Assembly (NCBI GenBank): GCA_035387885.1 | Contig: DAOOOW010000001.1 | Location: forward strand, 48,173-112,172 | DNA from: DAOOOW01 sp035387885 | GTDB lineage: Bacteria > Patescibacteriota > Patescibacteriia > UBA2196 | Reading direction: 5' to 3' | DNA length: 64,000 nucleotides | Part shown: in pieces, positions 22,842-31,335 of the stretch | Position numbering within the stretch: the first letter of the stretch is position 1 | How the letters are laid out: the number at the start of each line of letters is the position of its first letter | Program-made: the position numbers and the translations under genes | Notes under the pieces: model-generated | The model's database searches: none | Told to the model about the DNA's origin: nothing | What the model saw: the letters and a program-made list of their open reading frames with translations, nothing else

Positions 22842-23018
22842 ATGATTTTATTAAAAAAAATAAAAATATCAGCCATCATAAAATTAATTTTTCATTTCTT
22901 GAAATTAATTTTTGATTTTTTGTGGGTTCATATTTTTTTTGTTTGTTATGTTTTTTACAAAACACCAATTATTGTGTTTAAATATCACTATAAACAAAGG
23001 AGCATAATTAATGGCTGA
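22842..23018 (+). CDS. Small hydrophobic membrane protein
   Basis: A 58-residue ORF after GGAGG, almost wholly hydrophobic and aromatic (KLIFDFLWVHIFFVCYVFY) with basic ends. It overlaps the start of the next ORF, which has its own AAAGGAG site. Too short to classify; the coding call rests on the strong ribosome-binding site and cluster context. Confidence 0.5.
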   Translation: MILLKKIKISAIIKLIFHFLKLIFDFLWVHIFFVCYVFYKTPIIVFKYHYKQRSIING

Positions 23019-23261
23019 GCCAAATACTGAAGAAATTGTTCTAAATAAAAAAAAATTTTGAATATGCTCCATCGGGTCATTGTTGAGCATGGCGATAAAA
23101 GCAGAGAAAAACCTGTTTTGTTTCGCTTAAATAATGGGGTGTGGCAATTTGTCTGCACCATGGCGCATTTGGGGCATATTGGAAATCTTGAGTATGTCAA
23201 AATTTGCAACAAAAAAATAGAACTTCTTGAAAGAGAAATCAGAAAAAAAATGAAAAAATAA
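23011..23261 (+). pseudogene. Small unknown protein, frameshifted at an A9 tract
   Basis: ATG 23011 follows AAAGGAG but reads only 16 codons (MAEPNTEEIVLNKKKF) before TGA. A second frame, from about 23055, encodes MLHRVIVEHGDKSREK...WQFVCTMAHLGHIGNLEYVK and a Lys/Glu-rich helix, but lacks its own ribosome-binding site. The frames meet at nine A residues (23047-23055). One extra A, or a -1 slip, would fuse them into a protein of about 83 residues. Slippage on A tracts can rescue such genes, so it may be functional. Confidence 0.5.
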
Positions 23262-23274
23262 TAAGGAGGGCTAT

Positions 23275-23472
23275 ATGGAATTCGAAAAAAAAACACTGAA
23301 AAAAATTAGAGACATGAAAAAAGAATGGTCGAAACAAGGAATACCAGTAATTGATGTTGGAGAACCACAACAAGATTGCACCTGTAATCATCCGCGCGCT
23401 AATCGCACTTTTGGCAAAAGATCTGCTGAATCTCCTATGCTTTTTTTACACCACGAGGAGACAGCTTGCTAG
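23275..23472 (+). CDS. Small protein, unknown, Cys/His-containing
   Basis: A 65-residue protein after AAGGAGG. It has a Lys-rich N-terminal helix (MEFEKKTLKKIRDMKKEW) and a C-terminal half with CTCNHPRANR and HHEETAC, which could bind metal. No family recognised. Last gene of the 22842-23472 cluster, followed by a strong terminator. Confidence 0.55.
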   Translation: MEFEKKTLKKIRDMKKEWSKQGIPVIDVGEPQQDCTCNHPRANRTFGKRSAESPMLFLHHEETAC

Positions 23473-23498
23473 AAGCAAAGAGTACTCTTCAACTTATA

Positions 23499-23530
23499 CC
23501 TTGGCCCTTTTGGGTCCAAGGTTTTTTATT
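23499..23530 (+). terminator. Strong intrinsic terminator
   Basis: Stem CCTTGGCCC/GGGTCCAAGG with loop TTTT, then TTTTTTATTTT. Confidence 0.9.
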
Positions 23531-23668
23531 TTCCCAACTTATTTATTACTATTACCCCTTATTAATCTTTACTTATTACTTATTACTTATTCATCTTGAC
23601 CTCAGCTCAAATTAGCTGTATAATTGTGTTAAATATAGACACTTCGTAATTATCTCTTTTACAAAAAT

Positions 23669-26545
23669 ATGGCGCTAAAAAACAATAAAATTTCTCTTCT
23701 TAAAAATGATAAAATAATTTTAAAAGGTGTGCGCGTTAATAATTTAAAAAATATTAACGTGGAAATTCCTAAAAATAAATTTGTGGTTATCACTGGGCTG
23801 TCTGGATCTGGCAAGTCTTCTTTGGCTTTTGACACTATTTTTGCCGAGGGCCAAAGATTGTATTTAGAAAGTTTGTCGACTTATGCCAGACAGTTCGCCA
23901 ACATTCAATCAAAGCCGGATTTTGATTTTATTAGTGGTCTCTCGCCAGCTATTGCCATTGATCAAAAAAATATTGCCAACAATCCCCGTTCCACTGTGGC
24001 CACTATGACAGAAATTTATGATCATTTGCGTTTACTCTATGCCCGAATCGGAAAAATTTATTGCCCTCACTGCGGCTCATTAATTCAAAAACAATCTGCA
24101 GAAAAAATTATTGAAAAAGTGGCTATGCTTTATGCTGATCAAGACATATATTTATTAGCTCCGGTCATTAAAAATAAAATTGGTCTTAACAAAAAAATTC
24201 TTAACGAAATTGCTACGGCCGGTTTTAAAAAAATACGTCTTAATAATGAATTTATTTTTTTAACAGGTAATGACGATCTGCGTTTTAATGAACAAGAAAA
24301 AAATACTCTAGAAATTCTAGTTAGTGAACTTAGAGCGCCAAAAAAAATTAATTTAATCAGACAAAATTTAGCTCCACAAAAAAATAATTGGCAAGACGAT
24401 AGTCTTAATAGCAACTTTATCAAAAATGTTAAATTAAGTTTGGATCTGGGCAATGGTTTTATCAATATCTACAATCCTAAAAATAAAAAAGAAAATTTAT
24501 TTTCTGAATTTTTAGCTTGTCCTAAATGCGATTTTACTTTAAGTGAAATTGAACCGCGTCTTTTTTCTTTTAATTCTCCATATGGTGCTTGCGAAAATTG
24601 CGCTGGCCTCGGAGTTAAAGAAGAATTTGATCCAAATTTAATCATTCCTAACAAAAAATTAACCTTGCTTCAAGGCGCCATCAGACCATTCGTCAGATCC
24701 TTGGCCAAGAATCAAAATAAGTTTATTGAAGAATTAAAAAAGGTGGCTGAAAAAAATAATTTTAACCTCAACACTCCTTTAACAAATTTTACTAAAAAAC
24801 AATTAGAAATTTTATTATATGGCAAAGAAGATTTTGAAGGCGTTATAAAAAATCTGCACAAAAAATATTTGGAAAGTGATTCTGATTATCTTAAGAGTGA
24901 ATTTACTAAATATATGCGTGTTTTTACTTGCCCAACTTGCGCTGGTAAAAGACTTAACAAAACCGCTTTGGCTGTTAAAGTAGCAGGAAAATCCATTGCC
25001 GAAATTACGGCCCAAAACATTGCCAATTCTTTAGAATTTTTTCAAAAACTACCCAAACTTTTAAGTGCAGAAGAAAATGTTATTGCCGAGCAAATTGTTA
25101 AAGAAATTAACAAGCGTTTAGAATTTTTGCAAGAAGTTGGTTTGGAATACTTAACTTTAAACCGATCAGCTCAAACTCTTTCTGGAGGTGAAGCCCAAAG
25201 AATAAAATTAGCCACCCAAACCAGCGCTGGCTTAACTGGTATTATTTATATTCTGGACGAACCTTCTATTGGTTTACATCCCAAAGATAATGCCAAACTT
25301 ATTCAAACACTTAAAGCCATGCGCGATCTTGGTAATTCTATTCTAGTGGTCGAACATGACAAAGAAACCATGCTACTGGCTGACTATATTTTAGACATTG
25401 GGCCAGGCGCTGGTAAATATGGTGGTGAAGTGGTGGCCGTGGGCACACCTGAAGAAATCAAAAAAAATAAAAATTCTTTAACTGGTGCGTACTTGGCCAA
25501 TAAAAATATTATCTCTTTTAAGACTAGACCAATCTTAAAAAATAAAAAAGAAAAAATTTTAATCATAAAAAAAGCAGCTGAATTTAATTTAAAAAATATT
25601 GATGTTAAAATACCTTTAGGCCAACTGGTTTGTTTAACCGGGGTATCTGGTTCTGGAAAATCAACTTTGGTGACCGAAATTTTAAGCAAAGCTCTGGCTC
25701 ATCATTTTTATCAAAGTAAAGATTTACCCGGCAAACATGAAAAAATAATTGGCTTAGAATATCTTGATAAAATAATTGCTGTCGATCAAGACCCAATTGG
25801 ACGCACGCCACGCTCCAATCCGGCCACCTATACTGGAGTTTTTACAGCCATCAGAGAAATTTTTGCCACAACTAACGAAGCTAAAATTAAAAGATTTGAT
25901 GTGGGTAGTTTTTCTTTTAATGTGGTTGGTGGCCGTTGTGAAACTTGCGGTGGTGATGGTTATAAAAAAATAGAAATGAATTTTTTGCCAGATGTTTTTG
26001 TAAAATGTGAAGACTGCGCTGGTAAAAGATTTCGTCAGGAAATTTTAGCTATTCATTATAAAAATAAAAATATTGCCGATGTTTTAGCCATGACAGTTAG
26101 TGAAGCTATGGATTTTTTTGCCGAAACACCGACTATTTACCAAAAATTAAAAGTACTTTTTGAAGTTGGTTTAGAATATTTAACTTTAGGCCAACCGGCC
26201 AATACTCTTTCTGGAGGTGAAGCCCAAAGAATAAAATTAGCCACCGAATTAATGCGTCGTTCCACTGGCAAAACTCTTTATATTTTGGACGAACCGACCA
26301 CTGGTTTACATTTTGAAGATATTAAAAAATTATTACATGTTTTATATAAATTAGTAGCCACTGGCAATACGGTTTTAGTAGTGGAACACAATTTGGATGT
26401 TATAAAAAATGCCGACTGGGTGATTGATTTAGGACCAGAAGGTGGTGACAAAGGTGGTTATATTGTGGCCGAAGGCACGCCTGAAGAAATTGCTAACAAT
26501 AAAAAAAGTTGGACTGGAAAATATTTAAAAAAAGTATTGAAATAA
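23669..26545 (+). CDS. uvrA: Excinuclease ABC subunit A
   Basis: The 958-residue UvrA scans DNA for bulky lesions and loads UvrB. It has the duplicated ABC layout: Walker A GLSGSGKSS near residue 45 and GVSGSGKST near 660, LSGGEAQRIKLA twice, zinc-binding CPHCG and CETCGGDGYKKIEMNF with CEDC, and the DEPSIGLHP and DEPTTGLHF signatures. Length is typical. It has its own upstream region with a TATAAT-like box near 23620. No uvrB or uvrC lies in the window. Confidence 0.98.
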   Translation: MALKNNKISLLKNDKIILKGVRVNNLKNINVEIPKNKFVVITGLSGSGKSSLAFDTIFAEGQRLYLESLSTYARQFANIQSKPDFDFISGLSPAIAIDQKNIANNPRSTVATMTEIYDHLRLLYARIGKIYCPHCGSLIQKQSAEKIIEKVAMLYADQDIYLLAPVIKNKIGLNKKILNEIATAGFKKIRLNNEFIFLTGNDDLRFNEQEKNTLEILVSELRAPKKINLIRQNLAPQKNNWQDDSLNSNFIKNVKLSLDLGNGFINIYNPKNKKENLFSEFLACPKCDFTLSEIEPRLFSFNSPYGACENCAGLGVKEEFDPNLIIPNKKLTLLQGAIRPFVRSLAKNQNKFIEELKKVAEKNNFNLNTPLTNFTKKQLEILLYGKEDFEGVIKNLHKKYLESDSDYLKSEFTKYMRVFTCPTCAGKRLNKTALAVKVAGKSIAEITAQNIANSLEFFQKLPKLLSAEENVIAEQIVKEINKRLEFLQEVGLEYLTLNRSAQTLSGGEAQRIKLATQTSAGLTGIIYILDEPSIGLHPKDNAKLIQTLKAMRDLGNSILVVEHDKETMLLADYILDIGPGAGKYGGEVVAVGTPEEIKKNKNSLTGAYLANKNIISFKTRPILKNKKEKILIIKKAAEFNLKNIDVKIPLGQLVCLTGVSGSGKSTLVTEILSKALAHHFYQSKDLPGKHEKIIGLEYLDKIIAVDQDPIGRTPRSNPATYTGVFTAIREIFATTNEAKIKRFDVGSFSFNVVGGRCETCGGDGYKKIEMNFLPDVFVKCEDCAGKRFRQEILAIHYKNKNIADVLAMTVSEAMDFFAETPTIYQKLKVLFEVGLEYLTLGQPANTLSGGEAQRIKLATELMRRSTGKTLYILDEPTTGLHFEDIKKLLHVLYKLVATGNTVLVVEHNLDVIKNADWVIDLGPEGGDKGGYIVAEGTPEEIANNKKSWTGKYLKKVLK

Positions 26546-26604
26546 AAAAAATAAAATAAATTTTAATTTGATTATTTTAAATTTTATGTTAAAATTTTAT
26601 TAAT

Positions 26605-26678
26605 GCGCCCGTAGCTCAACTGGATAGAGCGCTTGGCTTCGGACCAAGAGGTTGAGGGTTCGAATCCTTCCGAGCGCA
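26605..26678 (+). tRNA. tRNA-Arg (anticodon UCG)
   Basis: Acceptor GCGCCCG/CGAGCGC (one mismatch); anticodon stem CTTGG/CCAAG with loop CTTCGGA, anticodon at 26639-26641; normal T-loop TTCGAAT. Confidence 0.93.
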
Positions 26679-26693
26679 TTTTAAAAAAATAAC

Positions 26694-26766
26694 GCCTCGT
26701 TAGCTCAGTTGGTAGAGCAAGTGCCTCTTAAGCACGTGGTCGTAGGTTCGAATCCTACACGGGGCA
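26694..26766 (+). tRNA. tRNA-Lys (anticodon CUU)
   Basis: Acceptor GCCTCGT/ACGGGGC; anticodon arm GTGC-CTCTTAA-GCAC region, anticodon CTT at 26727-26729; T-arm GTAGG-TTCGAAT-CCTAC. It lies 15 bases after tRNA-Arg(UCG), probably in one transcript. Confidence 0.93.
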
Positions 26767-26770
26767 ATTA

Positions 26771-26800
26771 AAAAATCCTATTTCTTTAATAGGATTTTTT
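26771..26800. terminator. Bidirectional terminator of tRNAs and pilT
   Basis: Stem AAAATCCTATT/AATAGGATTTT, T-run on the plus strand and A-run before the stem, allowing use in both directions. Confidence 0.85.
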
Positions 26801-26811
26801 ATTTTATTCTA

Positions 26812-27846
26812 TTATATTTTACCATCGGCCATATATAAATTAGCAACCTCTTTAGTAATTAAGCCTTCTTCCACTTTCTTTTCCAAATCTTGATCTAAAG
26901 ACATCATTCCAACATCAGCCGAAGTTTGCATAACGGTTCTTAATTGATTAGTTTTACCTTCTCTGATTAAATTGGCAACAGCTGAATCATTAATTAAAAT
27001 TTCTCTCACCGCTAAACGATTGCCGCTTTTACCAATTATTAATTGTTGTGAAATAACCCCATTTAAAACCATAGCCAATTGGACTTTAATTTGATCTTGT
27101 TGATGTGGCGGGAAGACATCAATAATACGATCTATGGATTGGGCCGCACTATTAGTGTGCAAAGTAGATAAAACTAAATGTCCTGTTTCAGCTAAAGTCA
27201 AAGTAGCCGCAATGCTTTCCAAATCGCGCATTTCCCCAACCATAATTACATTAGGGTCTTGGCGAACAACATGTTTTAAGCCTTCAGCAAAAGAAACAGT
27301 GTCTATTTCAACCTGACGTTGTTTAATAATGGATTTAATAGGTGTAAAAACAAATTCAATTGGATCTTCCAAAGTTACAATATGCGCTGATCTTTCTTTA
27401 TTAATTAAATCAATCATAGCCGCTAAACTAGTTGATTTACCGCAACCAGTTGGACCAGTTAATAAAATTAAACCCTGTTTCCTGCGAGTTAATTCAAAAA
27501 CAACTTCTGGTAAACCCAACTCTTCCATAGAAGGAATTTGAGAAGGTATGATACGGGCTACTAATCCTAAATAGCCTTTTTCAAAATGACAATTAACCCT
27601 GAAACGGGTTTTATCCACTGTCTCTTCAGAAAAATCTAATTCTCTAATATTAATTAATCTTTCCTTTTGTACGGGCGTTAAAATTTCATAAATTAAATTT
27701 TCCACTGCTTTAGCATTTAATTCTGGCACGCCTTTAACTGCTTTTAATTCACCATTAACACGAAAAATTGGCGGCTTGCCAACAATAATATGCACATCAG
27801 AGGCTCCTTTATTAGCTGCTTCTTGAAAAATTTCTTTAAGATTCAT
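26812..27846 (-). CDS. pilT: Twitching-motility ATPase PilT
   Basis: The 344-residue hexameric ATPase retracts type IV pili. Conserved elements: ASDVHIIVGKPPIFRVNGEL at the N-terminus, Walker A GPTGCGKST near residue 130, Asp box THIVTLEDPIEF region, Walker B VIMVGEMRD, and the AIRNLIREGK-like segment AVANLIREGKTNQL. No major pilin or PilB lies in the window. A pilin-like/peptidase gene follows upstream in the same orientation (27900-28889), so the two may be co-transcribed. Confidence 0.96.
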   Translation of the reverse strand: MNLKEIFQEAANKGASDVHIIVGKPPIFRVNGELKAVKGVPELNAKAVENLIYEILTPVQKERLINIRELDFSEETVDKTRFRVNCHFEKGYLGLVARIIPSQIPSMEELGLPEVVFELTRRKQGLILLTGPTGCGKSTSLAAMIDLINKERSAHIVTLEDPIEFVFTPIKSIIKQRQVEIDTVSFAEGLKHVVRQDPNVIMVGEMRDLESIAATLTLAETGHLVLSTLHTNSAAQSIDRIIDVFPPHQQDQIKVQLAMVLNGVISQQLIIGKSGNRLAVREILINDSAVANLIREGKTNQLRTVMQTSADVGMMSLDQDLEKKVEEGLITKEVANLYMADGKI

Positions 27847-27899
27847 AATTTATTTTTTATTTTAATTTAAAATTTTTATTTTTATTATGGTAATTTCAC

Positions 27900-28889
27900 C
27901 TATTGCCCACCGCAATAGTCCGACACACTTGCATGATAATGTGGATTAACGTCTTTTCTGTTGGTTTCATCTCTAAAGGTACATCCTGCTTTTTCTACCA
28001 ACTGTTTCAAAAGAGCGGCTTGATCTGCAGATTGAAAATATTGGCTCCTAATATCTACCGCATATGACTGTGGTGGTGTAGTTGGCGTAGAGCCACCATA
28101 GTGACATGAATTTTTAGCATGTGCACATTTTGGATCAGTCCAAGCTGCACCACTACAATTTTCTATCCCAGCAGAATCACTAATAGAAGTGATATAAATA
28201 TCTGAGGATTTTAAAACCATACCACCGGCGCCAGCATCTAGAGTATCTTTCATACAGGTAAGCGCCCTTTGGAGTGCGGGAGAAACATCCTTTGCCTGAT
28301 CATGCCTTCCGTTAGGAAATGGATTAACACCTCCTGAATAATCTGTAACTGCTCTTGTGCACGAAGCTATGGCAGAAACAGGTAACAAAACTGCAGTACT
28401 CGTTTCCCACCCCCCGCCATTACCAGAATTGGTAACTTCTACATCTCTCCAAATAATATCGCCTGCGGTTGGTTTTTTCTCACAAGTAAATGTTTGCCAT
28501 GATTGTTTAAAAACGGTCGACACACCTTTACCAGTTTGTTTGCCGTCTGTCAAAGTATAGATTAAATAATTCACTCCAGCCCAAGCAATATAGATAACAA
28601 ACATGCCAATTACTGCATTAATCATAATTTTGGTGGCACTAGATATTTTAGCAGAATTACCTTTACTAGTAATTAAAGTCAAGCCAGCATATAAGAACAT
28701 AAGCAAGGCGGCCACTCCAGAAAGACCAATAATATAATTGGCAATTTTGGTAACCAAATTTAAGGCATCACAAAAACCGCAATTACCTGTGGCATAACAG
28801 TCCATTACCAAACTGGCCCCTTGAGCTATAAAGGGAATTAACAAAATGCTTAAAGAAAAAATTAAAATTTTAGATTTATTTTTCAACAT
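27900..28889 (-). CDS. Pilin-like membrane module fused to an M15/Hedgehog-like peptidase domain
   Basis: The 329-residue protein begins with a signal peptide and a pilin-type helix pair (IIGLSGVAALLMFLYAGL; basic loop SKGNSAKISSATK). About 60 linker residues and a C-terminal domain from about residue 180 follow. The latter has CAHAKNSCHYGG ... SYAVDIRS ... NPHYHASV, resembling the H-x6-D ... H-x-H zinc site of LAS-type peptidases such as VanX/VanY and Hedgehog-fold enzymes. It could trim peptidoglycan where a surface structure crosses the wall. Zinc ligands are inferred from spacing. Confidence 0.7.
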   Translation of the reverse strand: MLKNKSKILIFSLSILLIPFIAQGASLVMDCYATGNCGFCDALNLVTKIANYIIGLSGVAALLMFLYAGLTLITSKGNSAKISSATKIMINAVIGMFVIYIAWAGVNYLIYTLTDGKQTGKGVSTVFKQSWQTFTCEKKPTAGDIIWRDVEVTNSGNGGGWETSTAVLLPVSAIASCTRAVTDYSGGVNPFPNGRHDQAKDVSPALQRALTCMKDTLDAGAGGMVLKSSDIYITSISDSAGIENCSGAAWTDPKCAHAKNSCHYGGSTPTTPPQSYAVDIRSQYFQSADQAALLKQLVEKAGCTFRDETNRKDVNPHYHASVSDYCGGQ

Positions 28890-28942
28890 AGATTAATTAT
28901 AACAAAAAATAAAAATAAAAACAAAATTATTAACTAATTTAA

Positions 28943-28966
28943 AAAACCGCTTTGCAGCAAAACGGT
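28943..28966 (-). terminator. Intrinsic terminator after the Cys-repeat protein gene
   Basis: Minus strand: ACCGTTTTG/CAAAGCGGT hairpin followed by TTTTTT. Confidence 0.75.
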
Positions 28967-29041
28967 CTTTGGTGTAGCAAAATTAAGAAAAATGTTCACG
29001 TTCTTAACATACCTAAAAACTTTTTAAAAATAAAAAGAACC

Positions 29042-29800
29042 TTATTTAGTCCCCAAAACAGTTGCTTTGCAACGATTAATTATATAATCATCTTCTGGAT
29101 AAGGCAAAGAGCAAATACTGACATCTTTTTTTACGAGCGCAAAAGCTGTATAACAATCAGACTTGTTATACATGCTATCAGTACTAACACTATCACAGAT
29201 TTTTAAATCATTGTTTATAATGGCTAATTTTGTGTAACAAGTTGTTTGATAATAGTAATTACCAGGGTAGATAAGCATATCACAGATGCTTAAGGAATTG
29301 TTTTTAATTGCCAGTTGTAGATAACAATCTGTATCACTTAAGCCAGCTTTGCTACAAAGTTTTGCATCATTATTTTTAATTGCCAACTTAAAATAACAAT
29401 CATCTCTGTCGCCATTATTATCAGTGGCCACCTGACAGACAGAACTACTCGGAAATATTTTAAAAACCATTAATGAATGTCTTAGAGTAAAAGGATAAAT
29501 TAAAATTAATAATAATATAATAACAATAAAACTAATAAATACTTTTTTGTTATTAGACAATATTTTTCTTTGCACTCTTGCTAATATTGAACCTATAAAC
29601 CAATTTAATATAATTGTAATTGGCCAAGCAAAGATTGCCGCAATTGGGGCCGTATAAAAAATAATAAAAGGAAAACTTATAAATCCGCCAGTATAGACAA
29701 GTGAAGATAAATAAACAAAAAACAAAGTTAAAATTATAATATAAATAAGCACTTCTTTAAAGGGCAGAAATAATTTTTTTAAGAAAATTTTAGAATTCAT
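29042..29800 (-). CDS. Membrane protein with extracellular Cys-repeat domain
   Basis: The 252-residue protein has three membrane helices in residues 1-115. An outside domain follows, built of four to five units of about 25-30 residues with the pattern DCYxxLAIKNNDxxxC (DDCYFKLAIKNNDAKLC, TDCYLQLAIKNNSLSIC, TTCYTKLAIINNDLKIC, SDCYTAFALVKKDVSIC). Each unit has a Cys pair, so disulfide-stapled helical hairpins, perhaps TPR/Sel1-like, are likely. Such Cys-repeat proteins would need the DsbA-like enzyme at 16834. Function unknown. Confidence 0.7.
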   Translation of the reverse strand: MNSKIFLKKLFLPFKEVLIYIIILTLFFVYLSSLVYTGGFISFPFIIFYTAPIAAIFAWPITIILNWFIGSILARVQRKILSNNKKVFISFIVIILLLILIYPFTLRHSLMVFKIFPSSSVCQVATDNNGDRDDCYFKLAIKNNDAKLCSKAGLSDTDCYLQLAIKNNSLSICDMLIYPGNYYYQTTCYTKLAIINNDLKICDSVSTDSMYNKSDCYTAFALVKKDVSICSLPYPEDDYIINRCKATVLGTK

Positions 29801-29865
29801 ATACCAATATTATAACAATTAGAAAAAGACTTGTCTAAAAAATAAAAATGTCTTTTAATAAAAAG

Positions 29866-29889
29866 CACCTCTCGTTTCTGAGAGATGTT
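29866..29889 (-). terminator. Terminator of tRNA-His
   Basis: Minus strand: CATCTCTC/GAGAGGTG hairpin with loop AGAAAC, then CTTTTTA, 45 bases after tRNA-His. Confidence 0.85.
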
Positions 29890-29932
29890 TTTCCCTTTAG
29901 CCTCGAACTAAAAAGTTCAGCACTAAAGACTG

Positions 29933-30007
29933 GGTGAGTGATGGGACTTGAACCCACAACCGCTAGATCCACAATCTAGTGCTCTAACCAATTGAGCTAC
30001 ACTCACC
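29933..30007 (-). tRNA. tRNA-His (anticodon GUG)
   Basis: Minus strand: acceptor GTGAGTG/CACTCAC with an encoded G at -1 (30007) facing C73, the tRNA-His identity pair. Anticodon stem CTAGA/TCTAG with loop TTGTGGA; T-arm GTGGG-TTCAAGT-CCCAT. Confidence 0.94.
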
Positions 30008-30019
30008 ATAATAAATTAT

Positions 30020-30462
30020 TTAAATTATAATTCTCCTAGCATAACCAAAATCAATGCCTAACTTTTTGCCAATTTGTCTATAAGTTTTGCCTTTGTCTCT
30101 TAATTGTTTTGTTTTTTTGATATTATTTTTTTTTCGCAATCTTTTTTCTTTTTGTTTCTTCACTAGTTCATATAACTCTGGCATTATCTTAATAGCTAAA
30201 CTTTTTTTGACTATTAAATAAGGTAAAACTTTTATTAAAAAAAATATGAACATCTTTTGGGCTGGCTATATAATAAACCCAACAATCTTTCCAGTGTGGT
30301 TTTCTTTTTGTAATTTCCATAACACCCCCCCAATTGAATAAATTTTTTGATCTCTTCCAGCACTTCCTTGTTTGTTTGAACAATAGTAATTCTAAAACCA
30401 CTACCATTTTTAGTGATGGAACCTTCACCGTCAAAAAATCCGGCTACATAATTCCATGTCAT
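30020..30462 (-). pseudogene. Decayed LAGLIDADG-type homing endonuclease
   Basis: Three successive minus-strand frames read as one protein. Frame one gives WNYVAGFFDGEGSI (a LAGLIDADG motif) and the first beta strands to IQLGG. Frame two gives TKRKPHWKDCWVYYIAS. Frame three gives a basic C-terminal helix-turn-helix (RDKGKTYRQIGKKLGIDFGYARR). The first shift is at seven G residues (plus-strand C7, about 30326-30332), the second near a T/A run at about 30236-30245. It is free-standing next to tRNA-His rather than inside an intron. It is probably inactive unless the shifts are sequence errors. Confidence 0.7.
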
Positions 30463-30477
30463 AAAGGGTATTTTTTA

Positions 30478-30714
30478 TTATTTTTTATCCCCACAACAAC
30501 ACTTTTCATCAGCGCAACACTTACCATTGGTTACTAGCAAATAAATAATTTCTGGTAGGCCAAGCAAATTAACAATTAAAAAAATCACAAACCAACTTTT
30601 TTCACCTCTTTGAGAAGCTCGCCACAAAGCCAAACCTTTCCAAACTAAACTCCAAGCTAAAATTAATAATAAAAGTGGTTGATTGTTTAATAATTGAGTC
30701 ATTGTTTGTTCCAT
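30478..30714 (-). CDS. DUF5652-like small membrane protein with Cys-rich tail
   Basis: The 78-residue protein has two membrane helices (LLLLILAWSLVWKGLALWRA; WFVIFLIVNLLGLPEIIYLL) in the layout of the DUF5652 family seen in Patescibacteria. It ends with NGKCCADEKCCCGDKK, five Cys in a short charged tail that could bind metal or form disulfides. Monocistronic; function unknown. Confidence 0.7.
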   Translation of the reverse strand: MEQTMTQLLNNQPLLLLILAWSLVWKGLALWRASQRGEKSWFVIFLIVNLLGLPEIIYLLVTNGKCCADEKCCCGDKK

Positions 30715-30781
30715 AAAATTTAAGATTAATATTTTTAAACTAAACTTATTCTATCATAACTATAAAATATTTCAAGTAAAA

Positions 30782-30803
30782 AGCCCCGCTAATTGCGAGG
30801 CTT
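30782..30803 (-). terminator. Terminator of the NUDIX gene
   Basis: Minus strand: GCCTCGC-AATTA-GCGGGGC then TTTTT. Confidence 0.88.
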
Positions 30804-30821
30804 AAATTTTGCCTTAAATTG

Positions 30822-31310
30822 TTATTTTAAATACATTTCTTTGCATTTTTTAATAATCGGTGCCACATTGGGCGCGCAATCTTTTGGCAAATTATCAATA
30901 TCAAACCAAGCCATGGCTTTAATTTCTTCTCCTTGAACTGGCTCTTGATCTATTTCAACATAATAGTGAATTAATAAAATTACCTGCGGTTTTTCTGCGC
31001 CAGACTCTGGAATTTCTTGCCATAAAACCACATCACCCAAAGGCCCAATAATTTTTACTTCCACACCAATTTCTTCTTTGGCTTCTCGCACAGCATTTTC
31101 TTCTAAACCAGAATTCTTAATTAACTTTCCACCACAAAATTTCCATTTTAATTCGGCAACTGGTTTATCGCCATGTTTAACTAAAAGAGTTTTTAAAACT
31201 CCATCACGTTTTTGTACGATCACTGGGCCAGAGGCAATCATGGTTTGGAAAACACCAATTTCACCAGCTTTAACTTCATTAATTGAATTTGTCTGTTTTT
31301 GGTCTGACAT
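30822..31310 (-). CDS. NUDIX hydrolase
   Basis: The 162-residue protein contains a Nudix box near the middle (GGKLIKNSGLEENAVREAKEEIGV), fitting Gx5Ex7REUxEExGU with its metal-binding Glu residues. Flanking strands are typical of an ADP-ribose or nucleotide-sugar pyrophosphatase (GVFQTMIASGPVIVQKRDGV; VILLIHYYVEID). The substrate cannot be told. It is 26 bases downstream of the elp3 stop in the same orientation, so the two are probably co-transcribed. Confidence 0.92.
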   Translation of the reverse strand: MSDQKQTNSINEVKAGEIGVFQTMIASGPVIVQKRDGVLKTLLVKHGDKPVAELKWKFCGGKLIKNSGLEENAVREAKEEIGVEVKIIGPLGDVVLWQEIPESGAEKPQVILLIHYYVEIDQEPVQGEEIKAMAWFDIDNLPKDCAPNVAPIIKKCKEMYLK

Positions 31311-31335
31311 AAATTTATTTCTCCTTTTTTAAATT

